64,000 bases of DNA from Trichuris trichiura (GCA_037903355.1 JBAJFE010000026.1:7599184-7663183); one strand, 5' to 3'; positions 37,011-50,600 are shown, counted from the stretch's first letter. The notes: generated by a model not told the origin, from the sequence alone. A program made the numbers and translations.

Positions 37011-37343
37011 ATGGCTAGATCGGAAAGCCGTCTAGAAGAATTACAGCAAAGTGGGACAGTTCCCTAAGAGGTCCTGGGTGTCGGTTCGTTGTACGACACG
37101 ACCTTTAGAAAGCAATATGAGGAAGTGATTTCATCCTACCAACATGGATACGACAAATTCCATGCTCTTTTGCCCAAGGGGCTTAATTGAGATGAAAATA
37201 GGGGTGCAAATTCTCCATCTTTTCGACTGTTGGAGCAAAGTCCGGCAGCCAATGTTGAACGGAAAGCATATCAATGTCCGCTAGGCTGTGGAAAGGCAAA
37301 GAAACTTAGTCTCTTATTGAAGATGGTGCTCTGCTGCGTCTGA
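37011..37343 (+). pseudogene. Broken coding stretch of unknown family
   Basis: A single frame from an ATG (MARSESRLEELQQSG) runs to a TGA at 37341, interrupted by two in-frame stops (at about 37065 and 37188). Between them it reads GSLYDTTFRKQYEEVISSYQ and later a Cys motif, YQCPLGCGKAKK. The composition is clearly protein-like despite the stops. It could be a decayed host gene, an unspliced gene in which the stops fall in very short introns, or the gag-like part of a retroelement. I do not recognise the family. Confidence 0.4.
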
Positions 37344-37660
37344 ATCCTCGGGCCGATTTCGAGTGCAATCATTGCCGAACCCGCGTTTCCTTACACTGAT
37401 TTCGTGATATGTGCCATTGTTAATGTACGTTAACGACTGGGACAAATTACTCCGAAAGCTTCGTATTCCTTCTGTGCGTTTCTGCTCTCGTTGCTGAATA
37501 ATAAATGATTTTTGACGTTTTAAAAAATAACGTGAGACCAAAGTAGTGTAGCGACCTAAACTAACGAACAGGAAGACCAGGCCTCGCTATGACTCAAGGC
37601 TACAAACCTAATTACAATTGTTTTCCTAGAACACAGAGTCACGACCCAGCCTTGACCCGC

Positions 37661-37662
<2 letters not shown>

Positions 37663-37726
<64 letters not shown>
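37663..37726. repeat. (AT)n microsatellite
   Basis: About 64 bp of uninterrupted alternating A and T. It generates artefactual Tyr-Ile open frames on both strands. Confidence 0.97.
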
Positions 37727-37729
<3 letters not shown>

Positions 37730-38265
37730 CCGATAGTTTACCACACTCATTCTTGTCTTATGGTTGGACGAAGTAAAGCTTTTGCGAGGCGCTTCACCAT
37801 TAATATTACTATTAGCAGCTTTTCTTTCTCTCCTCTTTGGTGTGAAGGTAGCCCTTCCCAGCATAATGCTTAATGTTCAAAGTTTTGAACATGAAGTTGT
37901 AAGAAGTTTTGAACTTGAAGCGTTGTCCTGAGAAGGCGTTCCTTCACCGCACGAAAGAAAGAATAAAATTTATCGTATACCCATTGGAAAGGAGAATTGA
38001 AAATTAAGAACTTATTCTTTCCCCTTTTCATGTGAAGTACGTGTTGTTATTCGCCCATTTCAAAAGGATGTTTTGCAGCAATCATGCACTGTGGCCTCCG
38101 GATCAAATCATGGAAATTGCTGATTCGTCGTTTGCATCCGTACAATGGGATGTGTAGTTGATTTGAACGTGAAAAAAATGGAATAGAACGATATGAAATT
38201 GGACCCAATGGCGTGCATTCAAGCTGCGTGAATGCCAGCCGTGGCCCGACTAAAACGCCGAGGTT

Positions 38266-38585
38266 TTGGTCGTAAACGAACTCGGGCTTATGCCTGTTCG
38301 TGAAACGGAGGCGTTGGCAATAGAAAAAGCCCTTGGTGAGCCCGGCCATACAGGGCTTCTAAACCTGGGCAACAGGTGTTTTGCCAACGTCGTCGTACAG
38401 ACGATAGTAAATACCCGGCAAATAAAAGTATATTTTGCGAAGAATTGTTATCCGAAGATATGAACAAAAAGGAAGTTAACAGCCGGAAGGACAAGTTAAT
38501 ATTCGCATTTTCTTCCTTCGTGAAGGAAATGTATACGGAAAAGAGGATTTCGAATATATGCGAAATAGTGGAAAAATCGGTCTAA
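38266..38585 (+). pseudogene. Fragment of a ubiquitin-specific protease (USP4/11/15-like), frameshifted
   Basis: The frame contains GHTGLLNLGNRCFANVVVQT, matching the USP Cys box (human [21 protein letters not shown]); the catalytic Cys is present, while the usual Thr before it is Arg. It goes on with IVNTRQI, then stops. The homologous continuation (FCEELLSEDMNKK, then AFSSFVKEMYTEK, like YFLNDKYQ... AELIKQMWSGK) resumes in the next frame near 38425. Upstream, degenerate pieces in several frames extend back to about 38040. USPs remove ubiquitin from proteins. No His box or zinc ribbon follows, so this is a decayed fragment of about 100 codons. Confidence 0.65.
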
Positions 38586-38589
38586 CGAA

Positions 38590-39490
38590 GATGTATAGAA
38601 GAGTATTCGAAACTTTCCAATCATCACTGGTTCCATCTTTATTGGCAAGACGAATGATATGTTTCTTTTCTTTGTTGTGCAAAACTGCGACATTTTGTGA
38701 AGCGTTCGATCTTTAAATGAAATAGTAAAGTTGTTAGGCGCTATTAGTTGCCAGTAATCTTTTACTGAACCGATCACGGCATATTTTTTATTAAATATAG
38801 TGGTTTCGATCCGTCGAGCGAATTGAGGTGGTCAGCATAGGGAGGCTGTGGGTATAAGCGCTTCGGCTGAATAGATTAGCATCTGTTTGCGTTTTATTCT
38901 GTTGCACAGCATCTATTGGAGATCTTTTAAATAGTGAGGTGCATAAAAATAACGTCCTTGTAAAATCATGCATAAGCTTTTTGGAGTTACAATGCATGCT
39001 GGAAAAGGTGTCAATTCTAGTCTGGTGCTTCTTCCTACTACAAACTTAAGCGGTAAGGGCAGTCTCCGCGTTAGCTAACCCGTTCAGTATCTCTGAGCAT
39101 TTTTCAGCATAGAAAATGTCTTCTTCCTAGAAGCCACTAGCGAAATGACGAACCTTCGCGATGAAGTCTTCCAAGACCTCGGCGGAACTTCGTTAGATTC
39201 GCCGCATAAAATTTTCTGGGCGATTTTATGACGGAGCTTGGACTTCTCGATCCAACCGCTTGATGCTTGGAAACCTGTCAACCCGAATTCCGCCCGAATT
39301 TTCTAGCAACTTCCTGAAGCATTGGAATAGAGATCCGTGCATTAGCTGCTCTCGTTTGGTTAAAACAACACGGCTTCATCGACTTGGTCGAAGGAGGTTC
39401 TCCTCATTTTTCGCCGCGCGTCTCCGCTTTCCTTATCATATCTTTGTAACATATCTTTGACATGTAACTTATTAGCTTCGGACTTTGGGA
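38590..39490. other. No gene recognised
   Basis: Short frames only. Part may be degraded sequence linked to the preceding protease fragment or to the tandem array that follows. Confidence 0.35.
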
Positions 39491-39499
39491 AACAAGGCT

Positions 39500-40350
39500 T
39501 ATTCAAGGAAAACGAAAGAATGAACCAGAAGCAGGTCTGCCTTTTCTGGAAGCTTAAAATTCCCTGTAAAGCAATTGTTTTATTTACTTTCTCTAATCGG
39601 ACGCTGAAAATACCGATCCCGCGGACGGTTTCTGAGGGCAGCAGCTGCTGCTGGGACTTGTGTACCCATCCGCGGTCTTCAGTCACCTTCACCGTGAAGC
39701 ACCCACTCTACGAAATGGCAAAGTCAAGCAGAACGAAGCAGGTAAACCAGGAGCATATCTGGCTTTTGTTGAACTGTCTTATTCTGTTTAAAACAACTGT
39801 TTTATCTACTTTTTTAAATGTCACGGTAAAAATAGCGTTCCCATGCACAGGTCCTCACCGAAGGAGCGGCTCATAAAGCTTGTGTATTATTTCTCGCTTT
39901 TCAGACGCCTTCTCCGTGAAGCGCCGTCCCGGACAGTTGGTAAACTCAGGGTAAGCGAACGAAAGGAACCGGGTGAAGGTCTGTCTTTTCTCGAACCTTA
40001 CTGTGCTCTATAAAACGATTATTTCACTTACTTTTTCAAAATAAGCGCCGATAATAGCGCTCCAGCGCACAGTTCCTTAGTGAAAGAAAAGTGCTATTGC
40101 GTGTGAGCTCATCCGCGGTCTTCAAGCGCCATCTGCGAGTGCCGCCGGCTGTCAAAACTGGTAAAGTCATGCTAAACGAGGGAAGTGAACCGTGAGAAAG
40201 CCTGTATTTTTGTTAAACCTTAATATTCTCTATAAAACAACTGTTTGATCTACTTTTTCAAACTGAATGTCCAAAATACCGGTTCCGTGCAAAAAAATCT
40301 GCAAAGTACTGCTTCGTGTATATTCTCTGAGGACTTCATCAACGCCTTTC
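39500..40350. repeat. Diverged tandem array, about 4 copies of a 222-bp unit
   Basis: The words tctgccttttctgg (39536), tctggcttttgttg (39758), tctgtcttttctcg (39980) and cctgtatttttgtt (40201) mark four successive copies. Each is followed by a conserved aaaacaactgttttatctac-like stretch and then by an attccgtgca/ttcccatgca-like stretch, about 50-90 nt in. The period is steady at 221-222 bp, while the copies differ at many positions. A GAA-rich word with gcagg/gtaaaccagg precedes each. Confidence 0.75.
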
Positions 40351-41090
40351 GCGTTGTTGGGTTCTGCCAGTAAATTGTGTTTTCTTTTTGTGCTCAGTTC
40401 TCCCATTTTTAAGCACTCCTTTTAATTAAACTCACTTTGTAGGTTCCCTTGATTTTATAATTTGGCAGGATATTTTTAAAAACACTTCTTCCGTGTTGTA
40501 GGTTCACTGTAACTTCAAGTTATGGTGAGGTTAGATCGTGATTGATTAGTAATATCAAACCAGCATTCCTGAAACCAAAAGAGCAACGATAGAACAGCGC
40601 TCATTAGGCAACGGTATCACTCGTGTGCTTTTTCTATTTCCGCATTGCCGATTGATTAATCATAATCTATGTGTAATAAACAAGTGCTCATGTGACCACG
40701 GCAGTCACGAGGAAGGTCAACGAGGTTAGCCGTGGCCAAACTGACCAATCATTTTACTTCGGCAATCAGGGAAGCACGTGGCAAACACGCAATTATGCAA
40801 TGACCCGAGGTATTTACTCAGAGAAAAGGTATATAAAGCGGTCATTGCTGGCGGTGGCGGTCAGTGTGAATACTGCGCTTGTGATTTCCTGTTGCGTCTC
40901 CCTCTCTCCCTCTCCTTCACAATTCGCTTTGTCGTGTATTGATCAGCACATCAAATACATTCTTTTCTAATGAAGCATGGAACGCTGATCAGCAATTACA
41001 CTATGTACGTGACGTCGAACTATTTTTCACTTGCCCATAGCTTGGAAGCAGAAGCTTATAATCGACGCTATACCTGCGATCCATTTCAAG
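40351..41090. other. No gene recognised; left border of large repeat block
   Basis: A 92-codon plus-strand frame at 40692-40970 starts on an alternative codon and has no recognised motif. Sequence like that of the large unit starts at about 41090. Confidence 0.35.
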
Positions 41091-41229
41091 AAACGAATCG
41101 ACCTGAGTTTGCATTCAGCTTGTGTCGGCCACCTCACCACCTTCCATTCTTAAAGAAGAAGTTAACTAACCTGGTCATCTTATCGGCGTATGGTGCTCCC
41201 GAAGGAGTTGTTAAACTTTCACAGAACTG

Positions 41230-41600
41230 TTCCTAAGCAGGACACTAGGATCTCACAGCGATTAAATTACGGTGGCTAAATGCTCCCTGCAAGTGCCCGA
41301 ATTTGTCGAATGTTTATTGGGCTTTCAAGAAAGTCGGACGGCGGACATATGGCAAAACTTCTCAAGCTTTCATTTCCTCTAAGAGAAGGTTTTCATGACG
41401 ACCAATGGCGCCCAGTCGCTGAAAAACGCGTCGTATTCTCCTTTGAAACCTGTCATTGTTTTCACGATTCCTTGCAGCCGTAAATGAATATATTCGCCGG
41501 TGCGTCACGCAGCTGCTTGAATGCCCGCCGCATTGCATTCCACAACCTTCCGAAGTCTTTAGAAAGTATGTTTCCGTTGCAGGTACGTATACGAAGGAAT
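41230..41600 (-). pseudogene. Conserved module, copy 1 (degenerate reading frame)
   Basis: On the minus strand the frame reads VVECNAAGIQAAA, stop, RTGEYIHLRLQGIVKT, then FSDWAPLVVMKT. It is homologous to the modules at 47.4, 52.6 and 58.7 kb. Internal stops and a frame change make it non-coding now. Confidence 0.5.
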
Positions 41601-44600
41601 ATACTTTCTCATACAGTTCCTGAATGTTTTACTGTTGCAAATGCCGTGGTTTACGATGTGATGACTGTGACAAGTTAACAGCACTCTATAAGACATCCGG
41701 TCGTAAAGTAATCAGTTGCTCAAAACTGATCATTGCATCTATGAGATGATCGCTTGTAAGGACAAGCCGCCGTTTCAGCAAGCTATGCAGCTGCAACGAT
41801 TAACTGGCAGGTGCTGGCTGATGTTTGCAGACATGTCTGCCGCCAGTGGATTGCTGATAAGGTCGTCTAATCATGAACGCTTTGAGGAAACCATTTGCTC
41901 TTTTCTGCACGAATGGAATGTTAGTGTTTCTAGTAGTGTCTGTACCGGCTTCCACTTTAGTCTTTTCGCCATTGTTGGCTTGTGGAAAAGCGTTTATTCG
42001 ACTGACCGCATTGTCTTTACATCTGTTCAATTTAATCGCAGCGAGGAAAGCATCCATTGTCTGTGGTCATTTTCAATTTCACTGCACTGTTGAACTCGGA
42101 CAGCAGACTCTATGAATAAATGGAAACTAAAACTCATGTGTTGTTTCCATTTCCGCATTGTTGGTTGATTGATCACACAGTACGTACAAGACATTGAAGC
42201 AGTTTTGAGATGCTGATAATCTCAGAAGCAGAAGCTTTTGATCGACGCTATATCTTCGATCCTTTTGTGAAATGAATCGGCAATGCTGTTCGGAACTCAC
42301 CTTTAACGAGAAACAACTATAATTGTTACTGGAAGCATACTTGCTATTCGGAAAATCTGAAGGAGAAGCTATGGAGTGCTTTGTGGAAACATTGAAAGCT
42401 CAAATGTTGTTTCAAGTGAGCGAATGTTCAGCGCTCCTCTGTGCCTGGAAACATTTACGCAATCCAACGGAGACCTCAGCTATTTACGTTGTTTAGTCAA
42501 GTTGATGCGCTAAAGCGTACTACATTTTACGCCACGAAGCGAAGGTGAGCTTTCCTCGTGACCTCCATTTGACCTCGCTGGAGTACTGAGCAGTTATGAT
42601 CACATGATGACCACATGATGGTCACATGTGGCTCATGACCACACGTCATAGTGAACTTCCGTCTCATGGCGGTCACATGAGGGTCCGCAATGGCAAACAA
42701 CGTTTGGTGAACGACCCTTCCGGCGCTACTGCACAGGGCATAATTTTTCGCATTGATGCTTAGTTGAACATTTGTGAGCGGTCGCCCATTTGGATGTGTT
42801 AATGTCATTCTGTTGAACAATACAACCATACTTATTATGAACAGAGCAGAGCGCTGTGCACGTGTCTGGTTTGCTGCCGTCTTTCAATCCTGTGCAGTCA
42901 AAGCAGGTCCGTCTATGAAGTTGCGGTGAACATCTCTTGAAACGGTGACTATAATGCTAGAATCTGAAGTAATGGTGCTGCTCAGAGGTATACTACTATT
43001 ACCATTCGCCGTCGATCTTGATTGACGCTGTTCTCCTGCTGACTTGCAAGTCGTGATTTGTTCCCATTTCCTGAGTCGTGAAAGGCGAACACGTAGCTCG
43101 ATTACTCTACACGTCACTTCAAAGCGCACTGGAAAGCCAAGATGCTGTTTGGGTATTCAGAAAACCACACTGAAGCTTTCGAAGTTAGAATGGCAAAACT
43201 GATACCTTTGCCTGGCAGAATGGCTTATGTCCGGTGTGTGCGCTGAAAGAATAACTGATGAAGAGAGAAGCACGTGTGAAAAATGGAACTCAGCGATGTA
43301 ACAAACAAAGCACAAAACAGCAATAAACTAAGTCAGCTATGAAGAAGAACAGCAAATGAAAGCGAAGCAGTTGTGTCTATGGTATGGAAGCAGCGATCCC
43401 ACTTTACAAACCCGTAGTGTAATTAGTCAGCATGGGCGTCAGCGGACTGGTATCAGTAGGCTGCCAGGAGCCCACTCATGTGAGGTGCTGCTTGCACTCA
43501 AGTGAGAGTGCCTATGGTGAAAGATACTGACTCAGCATTGATATTTTTGTTATACCTACGACTACTGCGACTGACGCGTTTCCGCTACCAGATGAAATCC
43601 CGCCATACATTCTGGTATCAAAAAGTCGCAATACCTGTGAAAGGCCGACGAGAGGTGAAACTATGACAGTGTGACTTGCAATTGATTTCTGCCTTCCATT
43701 AACTGCTACCATACGGGAGAACTCAGGTCAGGCAACTAAAATTTTGCCGGCGCAACCACAGAAGTGCCTGCCGCTGTTGCATATTTCCGCTAGTCCAATG
43801 AACTCACTCCATTATCTGCGTTGAAGAAAACTTGCCATTCCGGTTGGTTCCTCGAAGGATGTGGGTGTTGACCGGCCAGCTAAATGGCTTTGAACAACCA
43901 TCCAGTTTGTGAATTGACATGGCTGAGCATCCCAATTGTGGAGAATTATAGGCACTCTTGATCAACTCTCCTTCTCCGTTGCTTTCATGTCGGTAAAAAA
44001 ATTCTATTCAGGTTTGTTCTTTCCATGTTGGTAAGCTTGTGCACTGTTCATCGGTGTGTTTTTCAGTGCCTTATCGAGGTTATCTCACAGGCCACTAGTA
44101 CTGATCCGCGCAGCCATCAGTGCTGCTAGCACTTTCAGGATGTCACTGTTGAACACTGAACACAACATTAACGCTTCTACGAAGAAGCCAACGTGTGCAG
44201 CGGAGACCGAATTCTTCGGAGCTTACATAGACGTTACCAGTGGGAGACAAACGTGGGCTCCATTATTTTCACGTTGTGCTGCTACCTAAATGGTGCGTCC
44301 CAAATACTGCCGAACGGTAATGAGAGAAGGCGGCTGCTCACTTCACACTAGAGTCATCCACCCCTTTTACAGTGCCGGTTCTGCGTATCAATGGATGCAA
44401 ACTGAAATATTCCTTCCATGGAAAACAGTAAAGTGTGCTCTGAAAACATATTTGTCCAATGTTGTTGTCCTCCCACACAATTCTATCACATACGAAGTCA
44501 ACGGAGAATTCTTTGTGCCTTTGTGAAACAGTTTCGACAATGCTGTGGTTACGACATTGAACTTGTCGTTTCGAACGGTGACCACTTTTGACTCAATAAG

Positions 44601-47369
44601 AACAAAGAAAAAGTGAATAGCTGCTTACCTATTACACGGTTTCTGTGAACACAAGCAGTGCTAGAAATTCGCCGAGCATATTTTAAATGTTAAATGTTCA
44701 CCAAATATGTTTCGTATGAAAATGGTGCTCTGCTGAGCAATGTCGGCTTACGTTCTGCATGATTAATGAAGACTCTTGCACGTCTGAAGCATATATTTCA
44801 AGTGGGATGACTTTTGTAAGCTGAACGAAATGCTGATTCATTTCCACGAAGATTCCATTGTCTTGCACTTTATGTGAGTGCTGAAAATGGAACTTAATCA
44901 GCGTCCGACATCATTTCTAATGGGAATTATCTGCACGATGCGCACCTAAGAAGCCATCCAATGCATTGGCGCACTTTACAGCGAAAACAATGGATTCGTG
45001 GCGATTTCTGTTATTGCGTATGCGTAAAACAAAATCAAGACGTCGCTTTCGTCGGCTTATAATATTGCCCGTATGTTGAAGTTTCTTCTTCCTGGATCAC
45101 ACCTAGCTGTCAGTGGGCGGTCACGTAGTTGGCTATACTTCATTGCCCATGCCGAAGCTGACTACTCGTGGATAACAGACGCAGTAGAGGACCTGATAGA
45201 AAGGCATTCTCTGGAACAGTCCTACTGTTGTTTTCATTTATATTCTCCACCGCCATCAAGAACACGCTCTTTGCTTAGACGGCTGTCTTCGACGACCTTG
45301 CCTGCGTTCAAGGAGTCGTTGTTGATGCAAGTACAGTCTTCTGTGCCATTTGACTGTTGGAAACTCATCGAAAAAATTGACAGATTTGGCGGCTGGCAAT
45401 GAAGAAATGCGTGTAGGAAAAAAGAAAGCTGGTAATAGGGGCTTGCGCATGGCATACGTACTGTTCAACGCATTTGAGCGCAGTTAAGCACTGCTGTAGT
45501 ACGTCATGATCGACATCCACTGGCTTTCGACCACGATTGTCTTCCTCTCTATCGTGATCCCAGCATCAGAACATTTTGCTGATGCGCAGAACATCATCGC
45601 GCAGTCGAATTTCAACGCAGTAATACTTTACACCCGCAAAAAAATGCCTCACGCCTCTACGTGGTCTGTGCCTGATAGCAAGAAAGCCAGTCTGCATTAT
45701 AATCACAGGAAAGCTTTGATTGATGAAGGACATGTGTCTATGCTTAAGATCAGAAGCTTTTCTCGACATGGTGCAGCTGCTGGCTGCTATGGCGGCCATT
45801 GGACACATTGGTATTCCCTTTGTGATATCCCGTGCATACTGTGACGAAAGAGTCGAAGTGTCGATGTTCAATGAAGATTCAAATCGCGCGAGGTTGAATT
45901 CCCATGCTATTCAAAAAGCTGAATGGAAGTAATGTTCTTTACGGTAAGTATACACTAATGGCTCAGGTCTCGTATGGTTTCTGACTATTTCAATGCGTCA
46001 GTGCGTTGGCGCGATCTGCGTACTCAAAAGTAATTCTCTGGCATTCGCTGTTATCTTCAGCTGATAATGTACTTTAACAGACGAATAAGCGAGGCACCGT
46101 CGTGCATTTATGTCATAGCGGAACGCAATGACGCAACTGCAAAGAAATTGGATGCTTCGTTCCGTGGGCTGTTTGCAATTAGTTCTAATGAATATGAATG
46201 CCTGAAACTGTTCATCATTGACAGCCTTATCACGCAAAAGATTATGTAAAAGATAAGAAAGCTGAAATGGTTTCTTGAAGAATGTTGCTTCTGTTAATCG
46301 CCCAGGCGTGACCAGTTCATGCAGGCCGTTAGCTGACAATGGAGGCGCTCTTTGCTGAAACCGACTCGTGTGCTTCATTAGCTGCCCACTGATGAAACGA
46401 CTGAATGTTTCTGCGTCTGTTTCACAGAACGAATGCTTGTGTAGAGAAATGAAAGGTTGGCCAAGTCGTTGAACATTCTGTCATCTCTGAATCTGGTTTG
46501 AATGCCCTTTGTACAGAACTGAAGGTGAAGTTTAACAGCACGAAAGATGTTCCTTGGATGGCTCAATGTCCAATTGATGCCCGTAAGCATGCAAGTTGGC
46601 ATATCGTTTTTTTACCAGACGTCCTCCTGGCATATGTGCTCTTTCAGTACGTGCGGCCAAATTCTGAGCAGAGGATGCCAACAATTAAAAACTGGGAGGC
46701 CAGCAGGTGAAGTCTTCAGTAGACGGGCCAGTTGAGGCTGACCATTTATTCAGCGCCGGAATAGTCAGTACTTAATTAGGTCAGGTCATCCAACTATCTG
46801 ACCAATGGTTTTGCTGGTCAGTCAGGTACACATGTCACGTTGGCGACCGCCCATTGGAGATGGCAGATTATGTCAGTGTTGAATAAGTTCACCAAAGCAA
46901 AATCATGCGTATTGTAGCTGAAGAGCTTCATTACTGCTCGCATCTGCTGTTCCAATAAGCACGCTTCTCTCTAACCGAATAGGAGGTTAAAATCATGCTA
47001 TGGGTCGCAGTTGTGAACGAAGATGTAATTGATTCTGCAGGCTCTGTTGCATCCTTCAACAGCTGCGCGGGACGTATAAAGATATAAACAAAGTGGCGAC
47101 TTTTGGTCTACTGGACGCTCTTGAGCACCGAAAGAATCTTCGTTCGCATCCTCGGACGCACTGGCTTGTGACACTGAAGGAAATGCTCCATGCAGCTTGT
47201 TTCAGCCATTTCACTGTCTTCCATCGTCTAACGAAGAAGCAAAACAATACGGTTATCTTGTCGGCGTATGCTGCTCGGTGATACGTGGTTAAACGTTCAC
47301 AGAAGTGTTCGTATGTTGGAGGCTACCGTATCAGGCCGATTAAATTACAGTAGCTAGTTGCTCCCTGCA

Positions 47370-47690
47370 AGTGCCCGAACTCGTTGAATGTATGTTGAGC
47401 CTTCAGGAAAGTCAGATGGCAGACAAACAGCAACAGCTTTCGAAGTTTTCACCTTTCGTAAGAAACCATGTTCTTATGATGATTAATTGCGTCCAGTCGC
47501 TGAAACAAACTTCTAGTTCTCCGTTGGGAGCTTTCACTTGTTTTATGATTCCTTCGACTCGTGAATGAAGACATTCACCGCTGCGTTTTGCAGATGCTTG
47601 AATTTCATTGACTTTGCTTTCTACAACTTCTCGAAGTCTTTGTAGAGCGTGGTTTTGTTGCAGGTACATATATAAAAGTGTGTGCTATCT
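47370..47690 (-). pseudogene. Conserved module, copy 2 (best-preserved frame)
   Basis: An open minus-strand frame of 85 codons (47669-47412) reads LQRLREVVESKVNEIQA, then GECLHSRVEGIIKQVKAPNG, then EVCFSDWTQLIII. The first part is predicted helical and amphipathic, coiled-coil-like. It may be an exon: a tctttgtag/gtacata-type border lies at its 5' side. The protein family is not recognised. Confidence 0.45.
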
Positions 47691-50600
47691 CATAAAGTTT
47701 CTGAATGCTTCACTGTTGCAGGATGCCATAGTTTATGATATGACAACTGCGACGAGTATGCGTCAAAACATGGGTTCGTGAGGTTACCAGTGGTTCAAAC
47801 AGAAGCCGTACATCTATGCGGTGATATTTTGTTACGGTATGCCATCGTTCCAGCAAGCTATGCCAGTCAAACGACTAACTATTCAGTAGTGTTGCTTATG
47901 CCAATGTCTCTAGGCAGTGGATTGCTGATAACGTCGAGTCATATAAACCGGTTTTTGTTGGCCGTCTATTTGACAAAGGAATGGAATTTTCGTAAGATTC
48001 TGCGAACACGTATTTGAAATTCTTTTGAGCATGAAGTGGACGTTTGAATACTAACGTAACCTCCAAAAGCTTTCCTGTTTTGGTTGCCGGTAGTTTATTT
48101 CTGCCAATGCTGCTCAAGAGAGTACCGTTTCTTCACATGTCCAACTGTTTCAGTCTTCAACGTGCAGAGCCATTATGGTTTCAAGCTTATCGAGTGTTCT
48201 TCAAGGAATCATTATTTCTTCTGCAACGTTGTTTTCGAGCAAATGCAGAGAGAGTTTTCTTCTGTTTGTCACTGTCTGTAACGCTTGTCAGGCGATTTTG
48301 CCAAGTGTATCGAATTAAGCAATATGGATGTTAAGCCAATTTGGCGCTTTCAGCAAGTATCTGTACCAGTGGAAACGGAATGACAAGGACTATTTATGTT
48401 CAGGCTGCTTGTGGTGAATTCGCAAGCTTTAGTGCTCAGAATGAACGGTTTCCAGCATTGGTTATATCCGCCAGAAATGGCATATCTTCGTGCAATAGCC
48501 ATTCATGTTCGATGCTTTGCGAGGCTATGCAAGAGGTACGCTTTTCGCAATTGTATTTGTGTTTGTTCCCACTATATCACCGATGGACTTTTGTTCTCTG
48601 AAGTTTTGTCGACCGCAGCGCCTCTTAACATCGCTTGTAGGTCCTGTTTGTTGATTTCGTCGAGTATATTGCGTGCTCTTGAACATGTGCGGTGCTATTG
48701 AAGGTTCTCCTTTACTCTCCATGGGAACAATGGTGAGGCGAGCGGCAAAGTTCCCAGGTGTATCAAACTCTCTACTTCAATGTCCATCAGAGGTGAAAGT
48801 GCTCCCCTTCTTGAAACGCTACGACTTGAGCAGGTCCGTCTGTTCCACTGCGAAAGTTGCTTGAAGTGCAGAGTAGACCCGTTTAGTGCTGTTGAAGAAA
48901 AACGGAATTTTGCGAAATTTGACCTTTTCGAATCATCGCAAGAAATTGATCCTCCTTGTTACTGTATCTCAACTCCCGCAAAGTCAACTAAACGAAATGG
49001 CCAAAATATGGCTGAAGGAACGATGGTGTGTGCTTAAAACAGAAGCTAAATAGCAGAAGTGGAAGTAGCTCTTCTCGACCTTGTTGTGTTTTGATGGAGT
49101 CTGTTCGTCGTTTGTGCTTTTGCTCCGTGTAGAACATCGTGGAAGTTCTCCTGAGGCACTTTTGCGACAATGTTCAACTACTGTTTAGTTTGCTACAGTT
49201 ATGGAGCATACGGCGAAGAATCATGTGTTTCTATCAGTGTGCAAATAGCAGTATGCAGCGGAAATTTGTATTTCTACTTGGCCGATGTTTGAACACACGA
49301 TTAGTGTCAATGGGTTTTTGAAATCGTTTGTCTTGTCCAGCGTAGTGTAACATTGCTATGTTTTCCTGGGAATTCGCACTGATTCAGGCATTAGCGTTGT
49401 ATGTTAGATTCTGCGTATGAGTATCGAGAATGGATGCAAGAGAAGCTGGAAATTGGCCATTGTGAAGTTTGCGTAAGCAGTGGGATCTTTGTAGAAGTAT
49501 TCCATGTTCTCAATGGTTCTCGGTGAAGTTTATCTTGGTAGCGCTCGGGGTTTTGAGTCGAGCACGTGTGCCTTCTCGGAGTACTTCTTACGAGAGCGGC
49601 ATATTGTTGCATCCAGCGTTTTCTTGGAACAACAAATTGTGGATAAGCAGGAGAACTGTCAAAGTTAGCTCACTAGACAAGCTGTGTCGTTTGTACAGCT
49701 GTTTGAACTAAATTCGGTTCTACATGCGTAATCATCATAAAGGCTTCACCAAAGTTGATTTCCTGATCGGTAAGTTTATGAAAACGTATCCCTTGTGTCG
49801 TAGTTTCTATTTGCTTTGTTATTCCCGGACCCTTTTTTTTATGGTATGCTGACCGATCGTTCGCTATGGGACTGTCTGTGGTCTGCAAGAGTATCCAAAG
49901 GAATCAGCCGGAGGTGGGACAAGTATTCTGCGGGGCACTGCAAGTGACCATGTGAAGATCGTTCGATCTTACCCAACTGCACTTCAATCAGTTACTTCAT
50001 TACAAGTGGTGCTTGCACCTATGATTCGTCTGAGAGGTCATTTTAAAACGGTCGGCTGCCAGTCAAGGAATTCTGACAGCAGTTATTTGGTTCCGCCGCG
50101 GTAGTCCTTCCTGCACCAGTTTTTAAGTTGAAGTCTGAGAGCAAAATGATGCACACTGGAAATTTACTGCTGCTGACCTTGCATGGGCAGTGAAAGCTTC
50201 ACGTTGAAATGCATGAATAGTTTCCATTTCTTAACCGCAGTGGCTGAAGTGCGCTTTATCCATCGCGAAAGTGTGTGAGTGTAATCAGCTTTGGCCATTT
50301 TTCCTTCAACTTTGTTCTGTAATTCGTGGCAGAGATGGTTGTAACGATATTCCGCTTTCATGAAAATATAATATGGTTTGGCAAAAAGTGCCTTTGATGT
50401 TTCTGGTTTGTGGAAATGGAAGCGCTTGGTTTACAACTAAAGCGTCCCTTGACTAGCTGGCTCACTTTCAACCGTTCAAGTTGTGTTCACACTGTTCAGT
50501 GGGTTCGCTGCTCTTCAAACAATAGCATGAGTTAGAGACAAAGTTCGTTGCTGGAGATTCAAGCTGTGTTATGGACCTTTGACTTCGGATGAAAGCGTAA

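Noticed and set aside
37556..37873. Open frames on both strands containing long Tyr-Ile repeats
   Set aside because: They are produced by the (AT)n tract and are not protein genes.
45998..46378. 126-codon minus-strand ORF in repeat unit 2
   Set aside because: I could not find the frame in the corresponding part of unit 3, while the opposite strand keeps an open frame in both; not listed as a gene.
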